Shown piece by piece: positions 13,001 to 24,524 of a stretch of 64,000 bases of DNA (the first letter of the stretch is position 1; each line of letters starts with the position of its first letter). The notes below the pieces were generated by a model that worked only from the letters and a program-made list of their open reading frames with translations, was not told the DNA's origin and made no database searches. The position numbers and the translations under genes were made by a program. The stretch is from Phaeosaccion multiseriatum (lineage: Eukaryota; Ochrophyta, other classes): positions 248,001-312,000 of the forward strand of contig OZ218964.1 of assembly GCA_965112735.1 (NCBI GenBank), written 5' to 3'.

Positions 13001-14037
13001 ACTCGCCTGTGTTGCTCTCAAGAAGGGCATCCTTGTAGAGTCCTGCGTCGCGAAAGGCCTCGTACGCCACCTCCAGCATGACTGTGTGCATATGCAGAAC
13101 AGAGAAACAGGAGGTGCAAGCCACATTCTGTGAAGAACAGCAAACAATAATGGAGAAGGGGGCGCCCGGGGGCCATCTCCCGCGCCCTGAAGTGAAGGAC
13201 TGGCAGGAAGGGAGGGAGGGGGACAGTTTAGCGTTGACGCTACCTTTTGCTTACCTCGCTGCTGAGGGTCCATTGCTGATGCCTCTGGATCAGAGATATT
13301 GAAGAATGCATTGTCGAAAAGTTCTACGTCGGAGAGGAAGCCTCCACGCGTTGGGTGCCCAGCTCCGCTGTGCTTGAGCTTGTCCAAGGCCCCAGGCTCC
13401 CATCTGAGGGAGGCGGGAGGGAGGAGGTTTTGCGGGGCGGGGGTGTAGAGTGAGGGGGAGAAAGACAACAGGCTCTACTAGATGTGGCTGTAGTAGTAGT
13501 CCAGCGACCACTTCACCCCTCTCAGCCACCCCCCGCTCAGCCAGCCATCATCATCCCACTTGTCTACCGTCCCAACCGTTTCTGCCGCTCGAAGGCCAGC
13601 TACGAAGCGAAAGATGCTGCTGAGTGGTAGGGCAACTGTGGCCAAGTTATTGCTTGTTACCAGCCAGCCAAGCGCCGTCTGGCTCACTCGCTCCTGCCTG
13701 CCTGGACGGGCTGCTGCCTGCCCATTTCCAAGAAGAAGGTCCAGGCAGCTCAGTTCCCACTCCCTCACCTGTTGATGGGGATGTCTGTGATGCCGCTGCC
13801 CTCTCTGCAGAGCAGCTCCCACAGCTCAGGGGCGGAGTTCACATCCCCAGGAAGGCGGCAGGCCATTCCCACAATGGCAATGTCGCCACCATGACGCCCC
13901 CCCCCCTTTTCGCTGGGGAAGGAGACAGGCACTCTCTCCTCTTTGTTGCCTGCTGCACCCAAACCAGTCGCGGTGCTGCCATATCTAGTTTCCCGCTTGT
14001 TTCTCTGTTGTTGCGAAGAAGGAATCAGGCGCTCCAT
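1..14037 (-). CDS. modular type I polyketide synthase, 5' part (3' end beyond window)
   Basis: Hand-built exons (minus): 14037-13769, 13403-13255, 13081-13007, 12771-12418, 12105-11596, 10878-9765, 9619-8851, 8698-3437, 3329-<1; about 3940 codons in the window. Domain order: KS1 - ACP - KS2 - AT - DH - ER - KR - ACP - KS3 - DH - ER - KR (cut). KS2 (VDTLCSSSLVALD) and KS3 (TDTACSSSLVALD) keep Cys and both His motifs (EAHGTGT, NIGHLEG). KS1 has INTASSSSLVAV, Ser for Cys. AT has GHSLGE and HAFH, which favours malonyl-CoA. DHs have the HxxxGxxxxP pattern and HPAVLD. ER has LNFRDVL and HAASGGVG. KR has GGLGALG, an LDD motif and the Ser-Tyr-Asn triad. Module 3 runs from KS straight into DH with no AT. 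The frame is broken by TAG at 12473-12475 and by one extra base near 7123. By family knowledge this makes a saturated polyketide or fatty-acyl chain; the product is unknown. Start: ATG at 14037, first Met before KS1. Confidence 0.93.
5154..6221. repeat. intragenic duplication copy B (PKS module 2 ER/KR)
   Basis: Second copy of the 1-1068 block, same orientation, within the large exon 8698-3437. Beyond 6221 the two modules diverge strongly (only protein-level similarity in the linker before the ER). Confidence 0.95.
11030..11545. repeat. (GAGT)n minisatellite in PKS intron 5
   Basis: About 500 bp of degenerate GAGT/GTGA tetranucleotide array on the plus strand. It fills most of the intron 10879-11595 between the KS1 exon ending IASRIG and the exon beginning VNSFGLGG. 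On the coding (minus) strand it reads CTCA repeats. Scattered point changes (gagc, gcgt, gagg, taag) show it is not brand new. Confidence 0.95.
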
Positions 14038-15462
14038 CTCCCTCGTCTTGTTGCTTGGCTCCCCTACTCACAACCTGACCAAGAGACAGTAAGGCACACA
14101 GTCGGGCAGGCGTCGAAACAGCCCCAGCCGAAGCGCACGAAGCAAGGGGGGGACAAATTCCTCCCCTCTATTTCTTCCTGAATGATTTCCTCCCCTTTTC
14201 CCCAGCCAGGAAGCTCTCAGTCTGGAAGGCAGCACGTCGGTGGTGGAGCAGAAGCTCAGTCGTCTGCCCTCTGATATCCCCTCTTAAACTTGCAACATCT
14301 CGCTCTCGATCTAATAACTCCACTCTCTTCCGGAATCGTCTGCGAAATCCGGCCCGAAATCCTCCGCCAAGAAAGCCAAAAGGGTACTTGAAAGTAAAAA
14401 AAACCCGCCGGAGAGGCTCCGCCGAAGAGGCTTTTCACGAATAATTATATTATTATGGGGAGAGATGAAGAGCGACGCAACGCAGTTAGGGGGAAATAGG
14501 ACAGGTAGGCAAGCTGTGATGCGGTAGTAGTTCTTGTGGAGCGTATGTGTTAAGACAGCCACTGCAGGGCCAATAACGCGGCCTATATACACAGCCCGAA
14601 GCAGACGATAGGTACATATTTACGTAAGTTTAAATAAGGCTAACCAATGATCTGTAGCCGCTTGCTGCTGCTCGACCTGGAGAGGCATCATCCCGACGGT
14701 GCCGGCAATGCGTGCGGGCACTGGCACACCGCGCTCCTCCTCCGAAAGAACGACGTCGTTGGCGCCGCCCAGCCAGCCACACCATCGAGCCAGGCTCGCA
14801 GCTACTACCCTTTGCTCTGCTGCGCCACAGCACGTCTCGTCCTCCGTGCTCGAGCAGTACCAGGTGGGACTCAGGCAGGTTGCTCACTCGTGATGTCTGC
14901 CCTGCACCACGTGCCGTCCTCCGTGCTCGAGCTGTCGTGGTGGGACTGGGGCTGTTGGAGACTCGTGACCTCTGCCTGCGGCCGCTACAGCACGTTTCGT
15001 CCTCCGTAATACAGCTGTACCGGGACTGAGCCTGCTGACCCTTGCTCTCTCCACTGCAGCATGTGCGGCCCTCCGTTCTAGAATGCTGCCTCTGCCTCCT
15101 CTGCCGTGCCTCGCCCTCTGCTGGTGCATATCCCTCCTCCGGCGTCTACTGCCTCCGCCCCTCCCCCTCCGTCTTCCCTGGTTGCCACCCGCGTCTGCCG
15201 TCGTGGTGGAGGCAACGTAGTATTCCTGAGAAACCAGCTCGTGGTTGGATGGGCAACACTACCCACTATTCTTAGTGTTGCGCAATTCTGTTGCCCATCT
15301 ATACTCTGTGGCATCACCCCTCTCTCACCTCCTCGGGCTCTGGGCTCCATGGTGGTGGGGATTTTCTTTCCAGGCTGAGATAAGCTGGTTCTGGTCCCCA
15401 TTCTCGAACACAAGAGTCCCGCAGACCACTTGGGGTGAGGAGAGTCACCCATCACTCGCGGT
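14038..15462. other. intergenic region upstream of the PKS, with a degenerate ~80-bp tandem repeat
   Basis: No convincing gene. The part next to 14038 is the presumed PKS promoter. Four imperfect copies of a unit containing cgtcctccgtgctcgag start near 14827, 14906, 14989 and 15057 (spacing about 79, 83 and 68 bp). An A/T-rich patch lies near 14390-14460. The long open frames here look like chance. Confidence 0.55.
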
Positions 15463-15888
15463 TCATGCTGGCAGCTGGGGGGGTGCCACTCCCTCATCTC
15501 GCAGGAACTGCTCGAATCGCTGCGTGATTGAAGCTACCTGCACACCGTCCAAGCTTGGCTTTAGAAATATGTCCCCCGCTCTGAGTTTCTTCGTTTCCGT
15601 GTGGCGCCAGAAGCAGCTTTGGTGGAGCGTGCAAAGGTTCCGATAGCCCTTGTGGCACTCGAGGAGCAGCCCTAATCGGACTTGACCCTTGGGAATGGCC
15701 CTCCCGCAGAGCTTGCACTTTGATCTGCCAGAGGGGTCCACCTCTGCGCAAGCGACATACGGCCGCGCCGCGCGGTCTCGCTTTGCTCCTGGAGTGAGAG
15801 TGGGGTCATCGTCCTGGAAGCGCTTCACGGCCAAATGCGCCATGTCGTTGAAGGCTTTCTTGCCTTTGCCTGCTTTCGCAACGGTCAT
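15463..15888 (-). CDS. small PARP-type zinc-finger protein
   Basis: About 141 residues if translation starts at the internal ATG at 15888; the frame is open upstream to about 16080 without an ATG, so an extra 5' exon is possible. The central segment has AEVDPSGRSKCKLCGR, then IPKGQVRLG, then a His-x3-Cys pair in TLHQSCFW. This is the Cys-x2-Cys...His-x3-Cys layout of the zf-PARP fold, which binds DNA ends in PARP1 and DNA ligase III. No PARP catalytic or ligase domain is present, so this is a stand-alone finger. The N-terminal part is Lys/Arg-rich, consistent with nuclear location. It is divergent from the dehydratase gene, with about 230 bp between the ATGs. Function beyond DNA binding is unknown. 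Confidence 0.6.
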   Translation of the reverse strand: MTVAKAGKGKKAFNDMAHLAVKRFQDDDPTLTPGAKRDRAARPYVACAEVDPSGRSKCKLCGRAIPKGQVRLGLLLECHKGYRNLCTLHQSCFWRHTETKKLRAGDIFLKPSLDGVQVASITQRFEQFLRDEGVAPPQLPA

Positions 15889-16117
15889 AGCGGCTTTCAG
15901 TGCCTTGTCCTGCCTCTTCCGTGCTTTTGTAGGCAACGGTGGAAGCGCCTTTCGATGTCTATTTTGCCCTTTCGTGCTCCTCCTTCGGTTTCCGTTGGCG
16001 CGGCACTGGGTCACAGATGGACATACAGTACGCGTTGTGGTGCTCCGGAGATTTCCCTTGGCCACAAAGATATTTCCATATTTCTTTTAGCCCCGAGGTG
16101 AAGTCAGTCTGCACCCG

Positions 16118-19100
16118 ATGGAGTCTTCAAAGGTGAGACAGGGAAGATACTTACGAAGGAACTCCCCCCTCTGCTGCTGTGGCTAGGCTAGAGGAAGAGC
16201 AACAACTTTACTCGCCTCCCTCCCTTCCCTTGCTCTCCTCATGTCATGTTTGCACACACCAGCCGCAGCGGGCCTTCGCGCTCGCAGCTCTTCTCAGCAT
16301 CACTGCAAATGTGTGCACTGTCGAGGCTTTCATAAATGCCTTCCTCAGCAAGCCTGCAGCTTTGTCCGCCTCTTCACTTCAAACAAATTCGCGGTCGTCT
16401 CGGCGGATGGTGAGCTCGGGGGGAGAAGGACGCGACAGCTTGGTGTTGATTGAGGGGGCGGGAGAAACAAGAAAGGAGATACAGCGTCTGCAACTGACGT
16501 CAGTCTCTTCCGTCAGTCAGTCAGTCAAATCTCTGCTGACCACACACAGTGGAACGTCGCGGTGGGGGGCTGCCTGTCACTTCAAACGCATCGAGACTGT
16601 CTCTCACTGGTTGCTGCGCTGCCCCCGCCCCCCCTTCCTCTCCTCAGATGAGCATGTCTGATATCGCTTCCCCCTCAGCAGAGGCAGGCAAGCTCAACAA
16701 ATACTCCAGCAAGCTCACGCAGAACAAGAGCCAGGGTGCCAGCCAGGCCATGCTCTACGCCACTGGCCTCAGTAAGGCCGACATGGACAAGCCGCAGGTG
16801 GGTGCGTGCGTGCGGGAAGAGTGGAGCACGCGGCAAGGTTTTGCGGTGGGGCAGACCACAGAGAGGGAGGGAGAGAGAAGAGAGGACTGTGCAGCTTCAT
16901 TCCTCCGCCGTAAGCTAAGACGGCAGCAGCAGACAGAGGGAAGTACCTCTCACTCAGCTCGGCCTCAGCCTAAGGTCCTCCCCCCATCGCCCCTCCCCTT
17001 CACCGCATGCATCACGCACACACACACGCATCACCATCACCATGATGTGTCGCGTGCCGCCTAGGTGGGCATCAGCAGCGTGTGGTTCGAGGGCAACCCC
17101 TGCAATATGCACCTCATGGACCTCGGGCTCGAGGTCAAGAAGGGCGTACAGGACGCGGAGATGGTGGGCTTCAGGTTCAACACCATCGGAGTCAGCGACG
17201 GAATTAGGTGTGTGTGTGTGAGAGAGAGAGAGAGCGTGTGTGCGTGTGTGCGTGCGGGTGGCGGGCCTTCGCATGCTTTCGACTCACTACCTGCCTTGTT
17301 TTGCTGATCTTGGGTGCCCCGTGGTGGATGGCACCCTACGCTAGAGGGCCGTCCCCCTGGAGGCCTGCTGCGTCCTTCCGATGGCCTCCACATGGCTGTG
17401 GCAGGTTCTGAAGGTCCACCATACATGCCGTAACTCACCGCCGTGTCCCTTCCTCCCCTCGTCCGTCCGCCCCTGCACTACACTATGCTCTCCTTCCCAC
17501 TCCTTCGCCTTTGTCGGTCTGGCTGTGTCTGTTCGTCTATCTGTCTATCTGTCTGTCTATCTGTCTTTTTGTCTTTCTATCTGTCTGTCTGTCTATCTGT
17601 CTGGCACATTCGCACTATCAAGTATGGGCACAAGCGGTATGGGCTTCTCGCTGCAGTCCCGCGACCTCATCGCAGACTCCATCGAGACTGTCATGGGAGG
17701 GCAATGGTACGACGCCAATGTCTCCATTCCGGGGTGCGACAAGGTGCGAGAGAGAGGATCGAACGAGGCTTATCGTCTGTCGCCTTGTATGAACAAGTAG
17801 ATGGAACACATGTAGTCGAGGTCTGGATCTCTTGCTCCCCCTCACTCACACCCTCCCTCCCTGCCTGTCTTGTCGAGCCGCATGCGTAGTTCGCAAGGGC
17901 AGGAAGGAGTAGAGAAGTACCCACCGTCCGATCGATCCGCCTCTCTCAAGCTGACATGGCCTGCCTCTCGCCCCTCGCCTCTCCTTAGAACATGCCCGGC
18001 ACCGTGATTGCCATGGGCCGACTCAACCGCCCCTCCATCATGGTGTACGGAGGCACCATCCGAGCGGGGAGCGACAAGGCCAACGAGCAGCTCGACATCG
18101 TCAGCGCGTTCCAGAGGTGCGGCAGTCATTCACGGGGTCACATTGGGTCCCACCCCTTGGACCAATGATTGAGCTCATTCGTTCTCTTGAAGGGCGAAGA
18201 GGGCATGTACACGCAAACGTACATTCAATTTGTAGAGCTGGGGGGGGGGGGACAGAGATAAGAGACGAAGGCAGAGCTAAGCCAACAGCACCGCACACCT
18301 CACGCACGCGCGACTTCGATTCACCCTTTGACAAATGGCCTCCTCACGTACATTCATTTGCGTTCTGTATCACCGACGGCTGTTGTTCTTGTTGTTGATG
18401 CTGCTGCTGTCCCTCTCTTGCGCTCCCCAGCTACGGCGAGTACACGTACGACCGCATCACGGAGGAGGAAAGGCAGAGCGTCGTTGAGAACTCGTGCCCA
18501 GGCCCGGGGGCGTGCGGTGGAATGTACACGGTGAGAGGGGGAGACGGGGAGAGGCGGACGGGTCGACGGCGTGCAGAGCCTTTGCCTACCAGAGACGCAG
18601 AGAGAGATGGAGAGAGATGGAGGGGTAGTGGTGGACCGAATGATATAATTGTGCTGTGGTGATTGATATGACGGTGTGTGGTGCTGGAGGCTGATCAAGA
18701 GGAGGAGGAGCGGTGAGGAAGAGGAGCGGTGTTCATTCACGCCCGCCACGGGAGAGGGGCTCTGTCTCTCTACAGGGTGGGGAAAGAATTGTGTGGTGTG
18801 TTGAAAGGGAAGCAAGTGCACGGGACTTGTGCTGGGCGTGCTTGACGCGGTTGAAACGGCTTTGGGGTTGTACATGACATTCACGGAGACGGCGATACCG
18901 AGCAACGCCCCACCAAGGCGACGACTGAGCGTGTGTCTGTCACATATATACATTCATCCGTTCGTTGTTGTATCGCTACCGCGTCTCCTCCTGTGTCTCC
19001 TTCTGTGCCTGCACAGGCTAACACTATGGCGACCGCCATCGAGGCCCTTGGGCTCTCTCTGCCCTACTCGTCCTCCACGCCCGCAGACGACCCCATGAAG

Positions 19101-19907
19101 AAGGAGGTAAGGAAGGGGGGGTTTAGACGAGGGGGGAGAGGGGCGATGGGTTAGGGGTGGATAGGCGAGGAGGAAGAGGGGTGGGGGGTGGAGAGAAGAG
19201 GGGGGAGAGGAAGGAGTAGATAATTGTCGCACAGGCAGGCCAAATTGGCCGGCTTTGCCGGCGTGGCCCCTCCCTTGGCAGTGGGGATACGACAGACTCG
19301 CTCACGGGGACAGCAACCCAAACACCCTAGTTTTGAAGGCTGCTGCTTTGTTGTAACTGTGTTGGTGCGTATCTTGTGTCGCTCTTGCAGGAGTGTATTA
19401 AGGCCGGGGCTGCCATCAGGAACTTGCTTGAGCTCGACCTCAAGCCCAGGGACATTGTCACTCGGGCGAGGTGAGTGAGGAAGGAGGAGGGCAGAGTGCG
19501 CCAAATATGACGGCAACGTGGCCGACTGACTGACCACATGGCATGGTTTTCTGTATTGTTTGAAGGTTGTGGTTAGGTGGCGGGGAGGGGGCAAGTCTTC
19601 CCTCTCACGTCGCCCCACTCACTACCACCGGACTCCTGACCACCGCTGCTGTGCGATTCCACTCCACACACACTAACTGTTGCTGTGCATGCCATACTCC
19701 AACTGCTGATGTATCACCAACTGCCCAGCTTCGAGAACGCCATGGTGACGCTGATGGTGCTCGGAGGGAGCACCAACGCCGTTCTGCACCTCATCGCCAT
19801 GGCCAAGGCCTTCGACATTGACCTCAACATCGACGACTTCCAGACCACCTCCAGCAAGACGCCTTTCCTTGCTGACCTCAAGCCCTCTGGAAAGGTGCGC
19901 GCGCGCG

Positions 19908-19949
<42 letters not shown>

Positions 19950-22110
19950 TGTTATGGGGGAGGAGGCAGCCGGGTGGGCGAGAGCGAGACAGAGAGTTCC
20001 AACTCATACATTAGACCTTCTGTACTGGGCTGTCTGCTTGCGCCGTCCTCGGAACGTTCACCATCGGCAAGGCGGCAACGGAGTTGACCTTCTACTTCTT
20101 CTTATTGGTTATGGCCCTTCGTACGCTCCCCCCCACTCTCCTCGGTGCCTCCTCATGCTCTTCTCTCCTCTCTTTTCTCTTCTTTCTTCTCTCTCTCTCA
20201 TGTGCACACATCTTGGTTTGGCTTCTTCCCCTGGCTGCTCCTCCTCCTCCGCTGGTACACATCCAATGCTTCCAGTACGTCATGGAAGACGTGCAGAAGA
20301 TCGGGGGGACCCCCGCTGTCATGAAGTTCCTCATGGATAACGGCATGATTGACGGCAGGTGTGTGTGTGTGTTGGTACTCCACTTTGAGGGGATCACAGA
20401 TCCGTTGCTGCCTTATTGTCTGGGCTCGCCTCTCTCTCGCGCGTGTTGTCCAATCGCTCATGCGCCGGAGAGGGAGGGACTTCTGACCTTGACACCTTCG
20501 CTCACTCCCTCCCTCCCTCCCTCGCGCTTTTCATCTCCTGATTGATTGATTGATTGATTGGCGGTTTCCCTCTCTCCTCAGCTGCATGACGGTTACAGGA
20601 AAGACCATTGCCGAGAACCTCAAGGACTTACCCGGCCTCACAGAGGGACAGGAAATCATCAAGCCTCTCGACGACCCCATTAAGGAGACCGGACACATTC
20701 AGGTGAGCTTGAGAGGTGGATGCATGCGGGGGGGTACACGCGGAAACAAATGCCCATTCATTCGTCGGGGCTGTTGGGTGTATGCTTTGCCATTTGGGTG
20801 TAGGCTTTTCCTCTTTCTTTTTTCGTGCCCTGCGAAGCAGCAAGCACCCACCGACCCACGAACGTTTTGTGCTGTCGCTGTGCCTGCCTGTGTTGCCCTC
20901 CCTCCGCGCAGATTATGTACGGCAACATCGCCCCGGAAGGCTCTGTGGCGAAGATCACGGGCAAGGAGGGTCTGACCTTCAGCGGAGTGGCCAAGTGCTA
21001 CGACTCGGAGGAGGAGATGCTCGCCTCGCTCGACAGGAAGGAGATCAAGCCGGGGACGGTCGTGGTCATTCGGTATGAAGGGCCCAAGGTGAGTTAGTGA
21101 GAGAGCGAAAGAGGCACCCTCCCTACCTGCCCACCGCCACACGCTCAATCGCACGCGCCCCCACTCCCCCTTCCTTCCTTTCCGTCTTTCCCGGACATAG
21201 GGCGGCCCCGGTATGCCTGAAATGCTCACACCTACCTCGGCCATCATGGGTGCGGGTCTTGGAGACACCGTGGCCCTCATTACGGACGGGAGGTTCTCAG
21301 GAGGCTCGCACGGCTTCATTCTTGGGCACGTAACGCCAGAGGCGCAGGTGAGTGAGGGAGGGAGAGAATGAGTGAGGGAGGGACGGAGGGCGTGAGTAAG
21401 GTCAAGGCCGTAGTAGTAGCAGTAGTAGCAAGCAAGCAGCGCCAGCTGGTGATGCAGAAGCAGCGAATCCTCCTCCTAAGACTCAACGCTCTTGTGTGTC
21501 TGTCTCCCCCCCTCGTTCTATCGGTGTCTCTACCCACGGAAGGCGGGAGGGCCCATTGCGCTACTGAAGGACGGAGACGGCATCGTCATCGACGCAGACA
21601 AGAGGCAGATCAACGCCCTCATCAAGCAGGACGAGTTCGCGCGCCGCAAGGCAAACTGGCAAGCGCCCCCTCTCAAGGTCCGTTCCTCCGTCTGTCTTTC
21701 CTCCCTTCCGTCCCATCCAGTCCAGTCGAGGAGGTGCCCTCTGTCCTCTGATGCCGCACTCGGTGTCCAGATGCCCCCCGGGACATGCCCCCTTGGGATG
21801 CCTCATTTGGTGTCGATTCGATGGGCCAGAGATGCAGAAGATGGCAGCAGATGGCAGCACTTTCAACGATAGAGTTGGCGATGGCTGTCTTTATGAGTCC
21901 TTTCGCTGTCCTCAGTCCCTCTGTTTGCCGCTGCTGCCACTGCTGCCCTCCTGTCCCTTCGTCCCTATCCCTCTCTCTGTCTCTGTGTCTGCCTTTGTCT
22001 CCTCTTGTCCCCCACACCTCATCGCCTTCTCTCAGGCCACGCGAGGCACTCTGTATAAGTACATCAAGAATGTAGGGTCTGCCTCAGAGGGCTGCGTCAC
22101 GGACGAATGA
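16118..22110 (+). CDS. ILVD: dihydroxy-acid dehydratase, plastid-targeted
   Basis: Catalyses dehydration of 2,3-dihydroxy-acids to 2-keto acids in valine and isoleucine synthesis, with an Fe-S cluster. Sixteen exons: 16118-16132, 16269-16409, 16648-16797, 17065-17207, 17623-17743, 17989-18116, 18431-18530, 19017-19106, 19391-19470, 19729-19894, 20276-20358, 20582-20702, 20912-21088, 21201-21347, 21543-21677, 22036-22110. They sum to exactly 624 codons. Cluster cysteines lie in NPCNMH, IPGCDK and [15 protein letters not shown]. Other hallmarks are [30 protein letters not shown] and GHVTPEA. The first two exons give [14 protein letters not shown]... with a Phe just after the predicted cleavage at TVEA, then a Ser/Arg-rich stretch: a bipartite plastid presequence of red-lineage type. 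The 15-nt first exon is inferred from a perfect donor and matching phase. Mature length fits the family (about 560-570 residues). Confidence 0.96.
19907..19945. repeat. (GT)n microsatellite at dehydratase intron 10 donor
   Basis: The intron starting at 19895 opens GTGCGCGCGC and passes straight into a GT dinucleotide run. The repeat is fused to the 5' splice site. Confidence 0.9.
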
Positions 22111-23018
22111 GGGGAGCTGCACACGCGCGCACACACGCACACACACACCCCCGAAACTGCTTAGATGGCCGTCCGCCCGCTCCGCGCCTTTTGAGGGGTG
22201 TAGAGACAAAAATAGACGAAAGTAACAGGAGAGAGAAAAGACTGAAACTGCATTTGCTTGCTTTGAGAAGTGCTGGCCGGGCGTGTGTATGTATGTCCAT
22301 AAGCAAGGTGTAAGCAAACCCTCGCACTGGGGTCGGTCCTCTCGGGTAGTGTTTCAGGCTGCTTCCCTCCCCTTCCCTCAATTCACAGAGGCCGAACGTA
22401 GACACAGCTTGCCTACATCGTGGAAGAGAGTGAGAACAACAAAGAGGGAGAGAGACAGAGAGAGAGCGAAGATATCTTCCCTCCCCAAGCCCCTTGTTTC
22501 TCCACACTTCGACCTCTCTCGCCCCGTCCTGCATTCAGACTTGTGATTGCCACAACAGGGACGGATGTATGTCCCCTCCTAATGCACGAGATTGGCGGCG
22601 GCGCAACCCCCCATCCCCCACCAAATCTCCCCAATCGTTGCCCATCTCCTCTGACCATCTACTGCGCGCTCGCCGCTGCCTGTCTCGCCTTGTCGGGTCT
22701 CCTGTTCTGTCCATCTCCGGGCAGAGAGCCGGCCATCCCTTCCGCCGCCCCTTCCCCCACTCTTGAGAATGGACGATCGACTGAACGAGCAGCGAGCGAG
22801 CGAACAACACGCTCGCTTCCTTCCCCCCCCCCCCCCCTTGTACCACACAAAACGACGAGGCACCCCACATACATCCCATCCCAGACAAGACAAGACAAGA
22901 CAAGACAAGCCGTTCAGTGAGCCATAGTCATCCTGGACTCGCGTGGGGTGCAGGTGTATACCAAACAAACACACAAACAAGGAGGCCCAGCGTCGTGCCA
23001 CCAAGACTCAAACTCAAA
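22111..23018. other. convergent intergenic region (dehydratase / UBC9)
   Basis: Shared 3' region of two converging genes. It holds short CA-rich, GA-rich and poly-C runs and an acaag pentamer repeat near 22885-22910. I see no supported gene. Confidence 0.6.
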
Positions 23019-23726
23019 CTAAGTGCGTGGCGGGTTCTTCTTGGCTTCCAGCTTGACCCTCCTCGCGTACTCAGGCTTGTCTTGCACGAACAGCTCGTAC
23101 GCAAGGCTCTGGGCCGGGGAGTCCGGGTTGGGGTTGTCCAGCAGGTCTTGGAAGCCGATGAGCATCTGCTTGATGGTGATGGCCGGCCGCCAGCCCTGGT
23201 CCTCGTTGATGATGGACAGGCAGATGGTACCGGACGGGTACACATTGGGATGGAAGAGGGGCGGCACGAACTTGCACTTGGGAGGCTTGGAAGGGTACTC
23301 CTCGGAGAACTCGAGCGTGACGATGTACACGCCTCCCTCCCAGTTGGTGTCCTTGGAGCCGGGGATTCCTGCCTCCCACTTCATGAGGTTGGTGCTCTTG
23401 TCTGGGTTTTGCGAGGGGCGGGCGTAGAAGCCCTGCGACATGACGCACCATAGGCATGGTTCGAGAGGATGCGGGTTAAGTGGAGAAGGAAGCCACCACG
23501 TTAGATGGGGTGGGCGCGCAAAGGCGATGAGTGTCCAGTACAGCGACACTACAAAACCAGCTCGTGCATCTGGATCAATTTGGGGGTCAGATTCACAGCC
23601 CTCCTCGACGGGAGCCGGGCGCGAAATCGAGGGTCACGTAAGGTTTCGACCACTTACAATAGGGTGGTCTTTCCTCCACGCTCTTCGCTCCTCCGCCAGC
23701 CTCGCTCGTGCGATGCCCCCGCTCAT
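23019..23726 (-). CDS. UBC9: SUMO-conjugating enzyme E2 (UBC9)
   Basis: Accepts SUMO from the E1 as a thioester and transfers it to target lysines, mostly in the nucleus. Two exons: 23726-23658 and 23432-23019 (intron 23433-23657, GTAAGT...CAG), 160 residues against about 158 for the family. The N-terminus [20 protein letters not shown] gives the basic helix 1 that binds SUMO and E1. Family signatures follow: [34 protein letters not shown], catalytic Cys in GTICLSI, then [12 protein letters not shown]. The run [17 protein letters not shown] with WRPAITIKQ separates UBC9 from ubiquitin E2s. The stop codon is TAG, which shows TAG is a normal stop in this genome. Confidence 0.97.
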
Positions 23727-23737
23727 CCTAACACCCC

Positions 23738-23769
<32 letters not shown>

Positions 23770-24524
23770 ACTGCTGCCGCTGGACGGAGCACCAAACTGC
23801 AAGGTAGGTCTTCTCCCCCTTTCCTCTCTCCCCCCTGTCTCCCTCCTCTTTCCCTCTCTCTCCCCTGTCTCCCTCCTCTTCAATATGGAAGGTTCGTTGC
23901 AGTCTTTTTTTTTAGCAAGGAGGTGCCTGTAAACACGGAAGGAAGGAGAGACGGAGAGGGGAGCAGCTTTAGACACACGAAGGGAGGGGGGGGAGGAGAA
24001 GAGGAGAAGTGCCTACGCACTCCCCTCCGTCCCATGTTTCTTTTGAACGCTGTGGAAGCCTCGTGTAGCGGGCTTTGCATCAACTTCTCGGCCTCCTGAC
24101 GCCTCCCGCCGCACCGCCCTCTTCATTCCCGTGGCATGTTCGTACCTTCAAGGTGATCTCTTGTTCACTTTCAACGCAGAGGAGGGGCGGGAGGTGTAAT
24201 CGAAAGGAAGGGATCGCGACAGGCTCTCGTGTCCCGCTATTGCATGTGCTTGGGCCGATGGCAGCAGATGCACTTGCCGAGGAGGAGATCGATCTTTTCC
24301 CCCCCACTCCTTGTGCAAGGTCTCTTACGAGAAGTGCTGGACGATTAAGAGAAGAAGTATGCAAGAATGGAAGATAAGAAGGAAAAGAAAATGATGAGAG
24401 CGGGGGAGACTTGATACAACAACGGAGTCACAAAGAAAAGGGAGGAGGAAAATGGAGAGATACCTAGGCGGGAATACAAGCCTTTGAAGGACATGGGGGA
24501 GAAGTTGCTCCTTTCAATCGAACG
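23727..24524. promoter_or_regulatory. divergent intergenic region (UBC9 / SAC1)
   Basis: About 800 bp between two divergent start codons, so presumably holding both promoters. It contains a (CTG)n tract near 23745-23780 just upstream of UBC9 and several C/T-rich runs. No TATA box or other site can be named with confidence. Confidence 0.4.

Noticed and set aside
13478-13570. Extra KS1 coding segment (KWDDDGWLSGGWLRG)
   Set aside because: No acceptor gives the right phase; the acceptor at 13403 (cctcag|ATGGGAG) joins INR to WEPGALDKL exactly as in the other KS domains.
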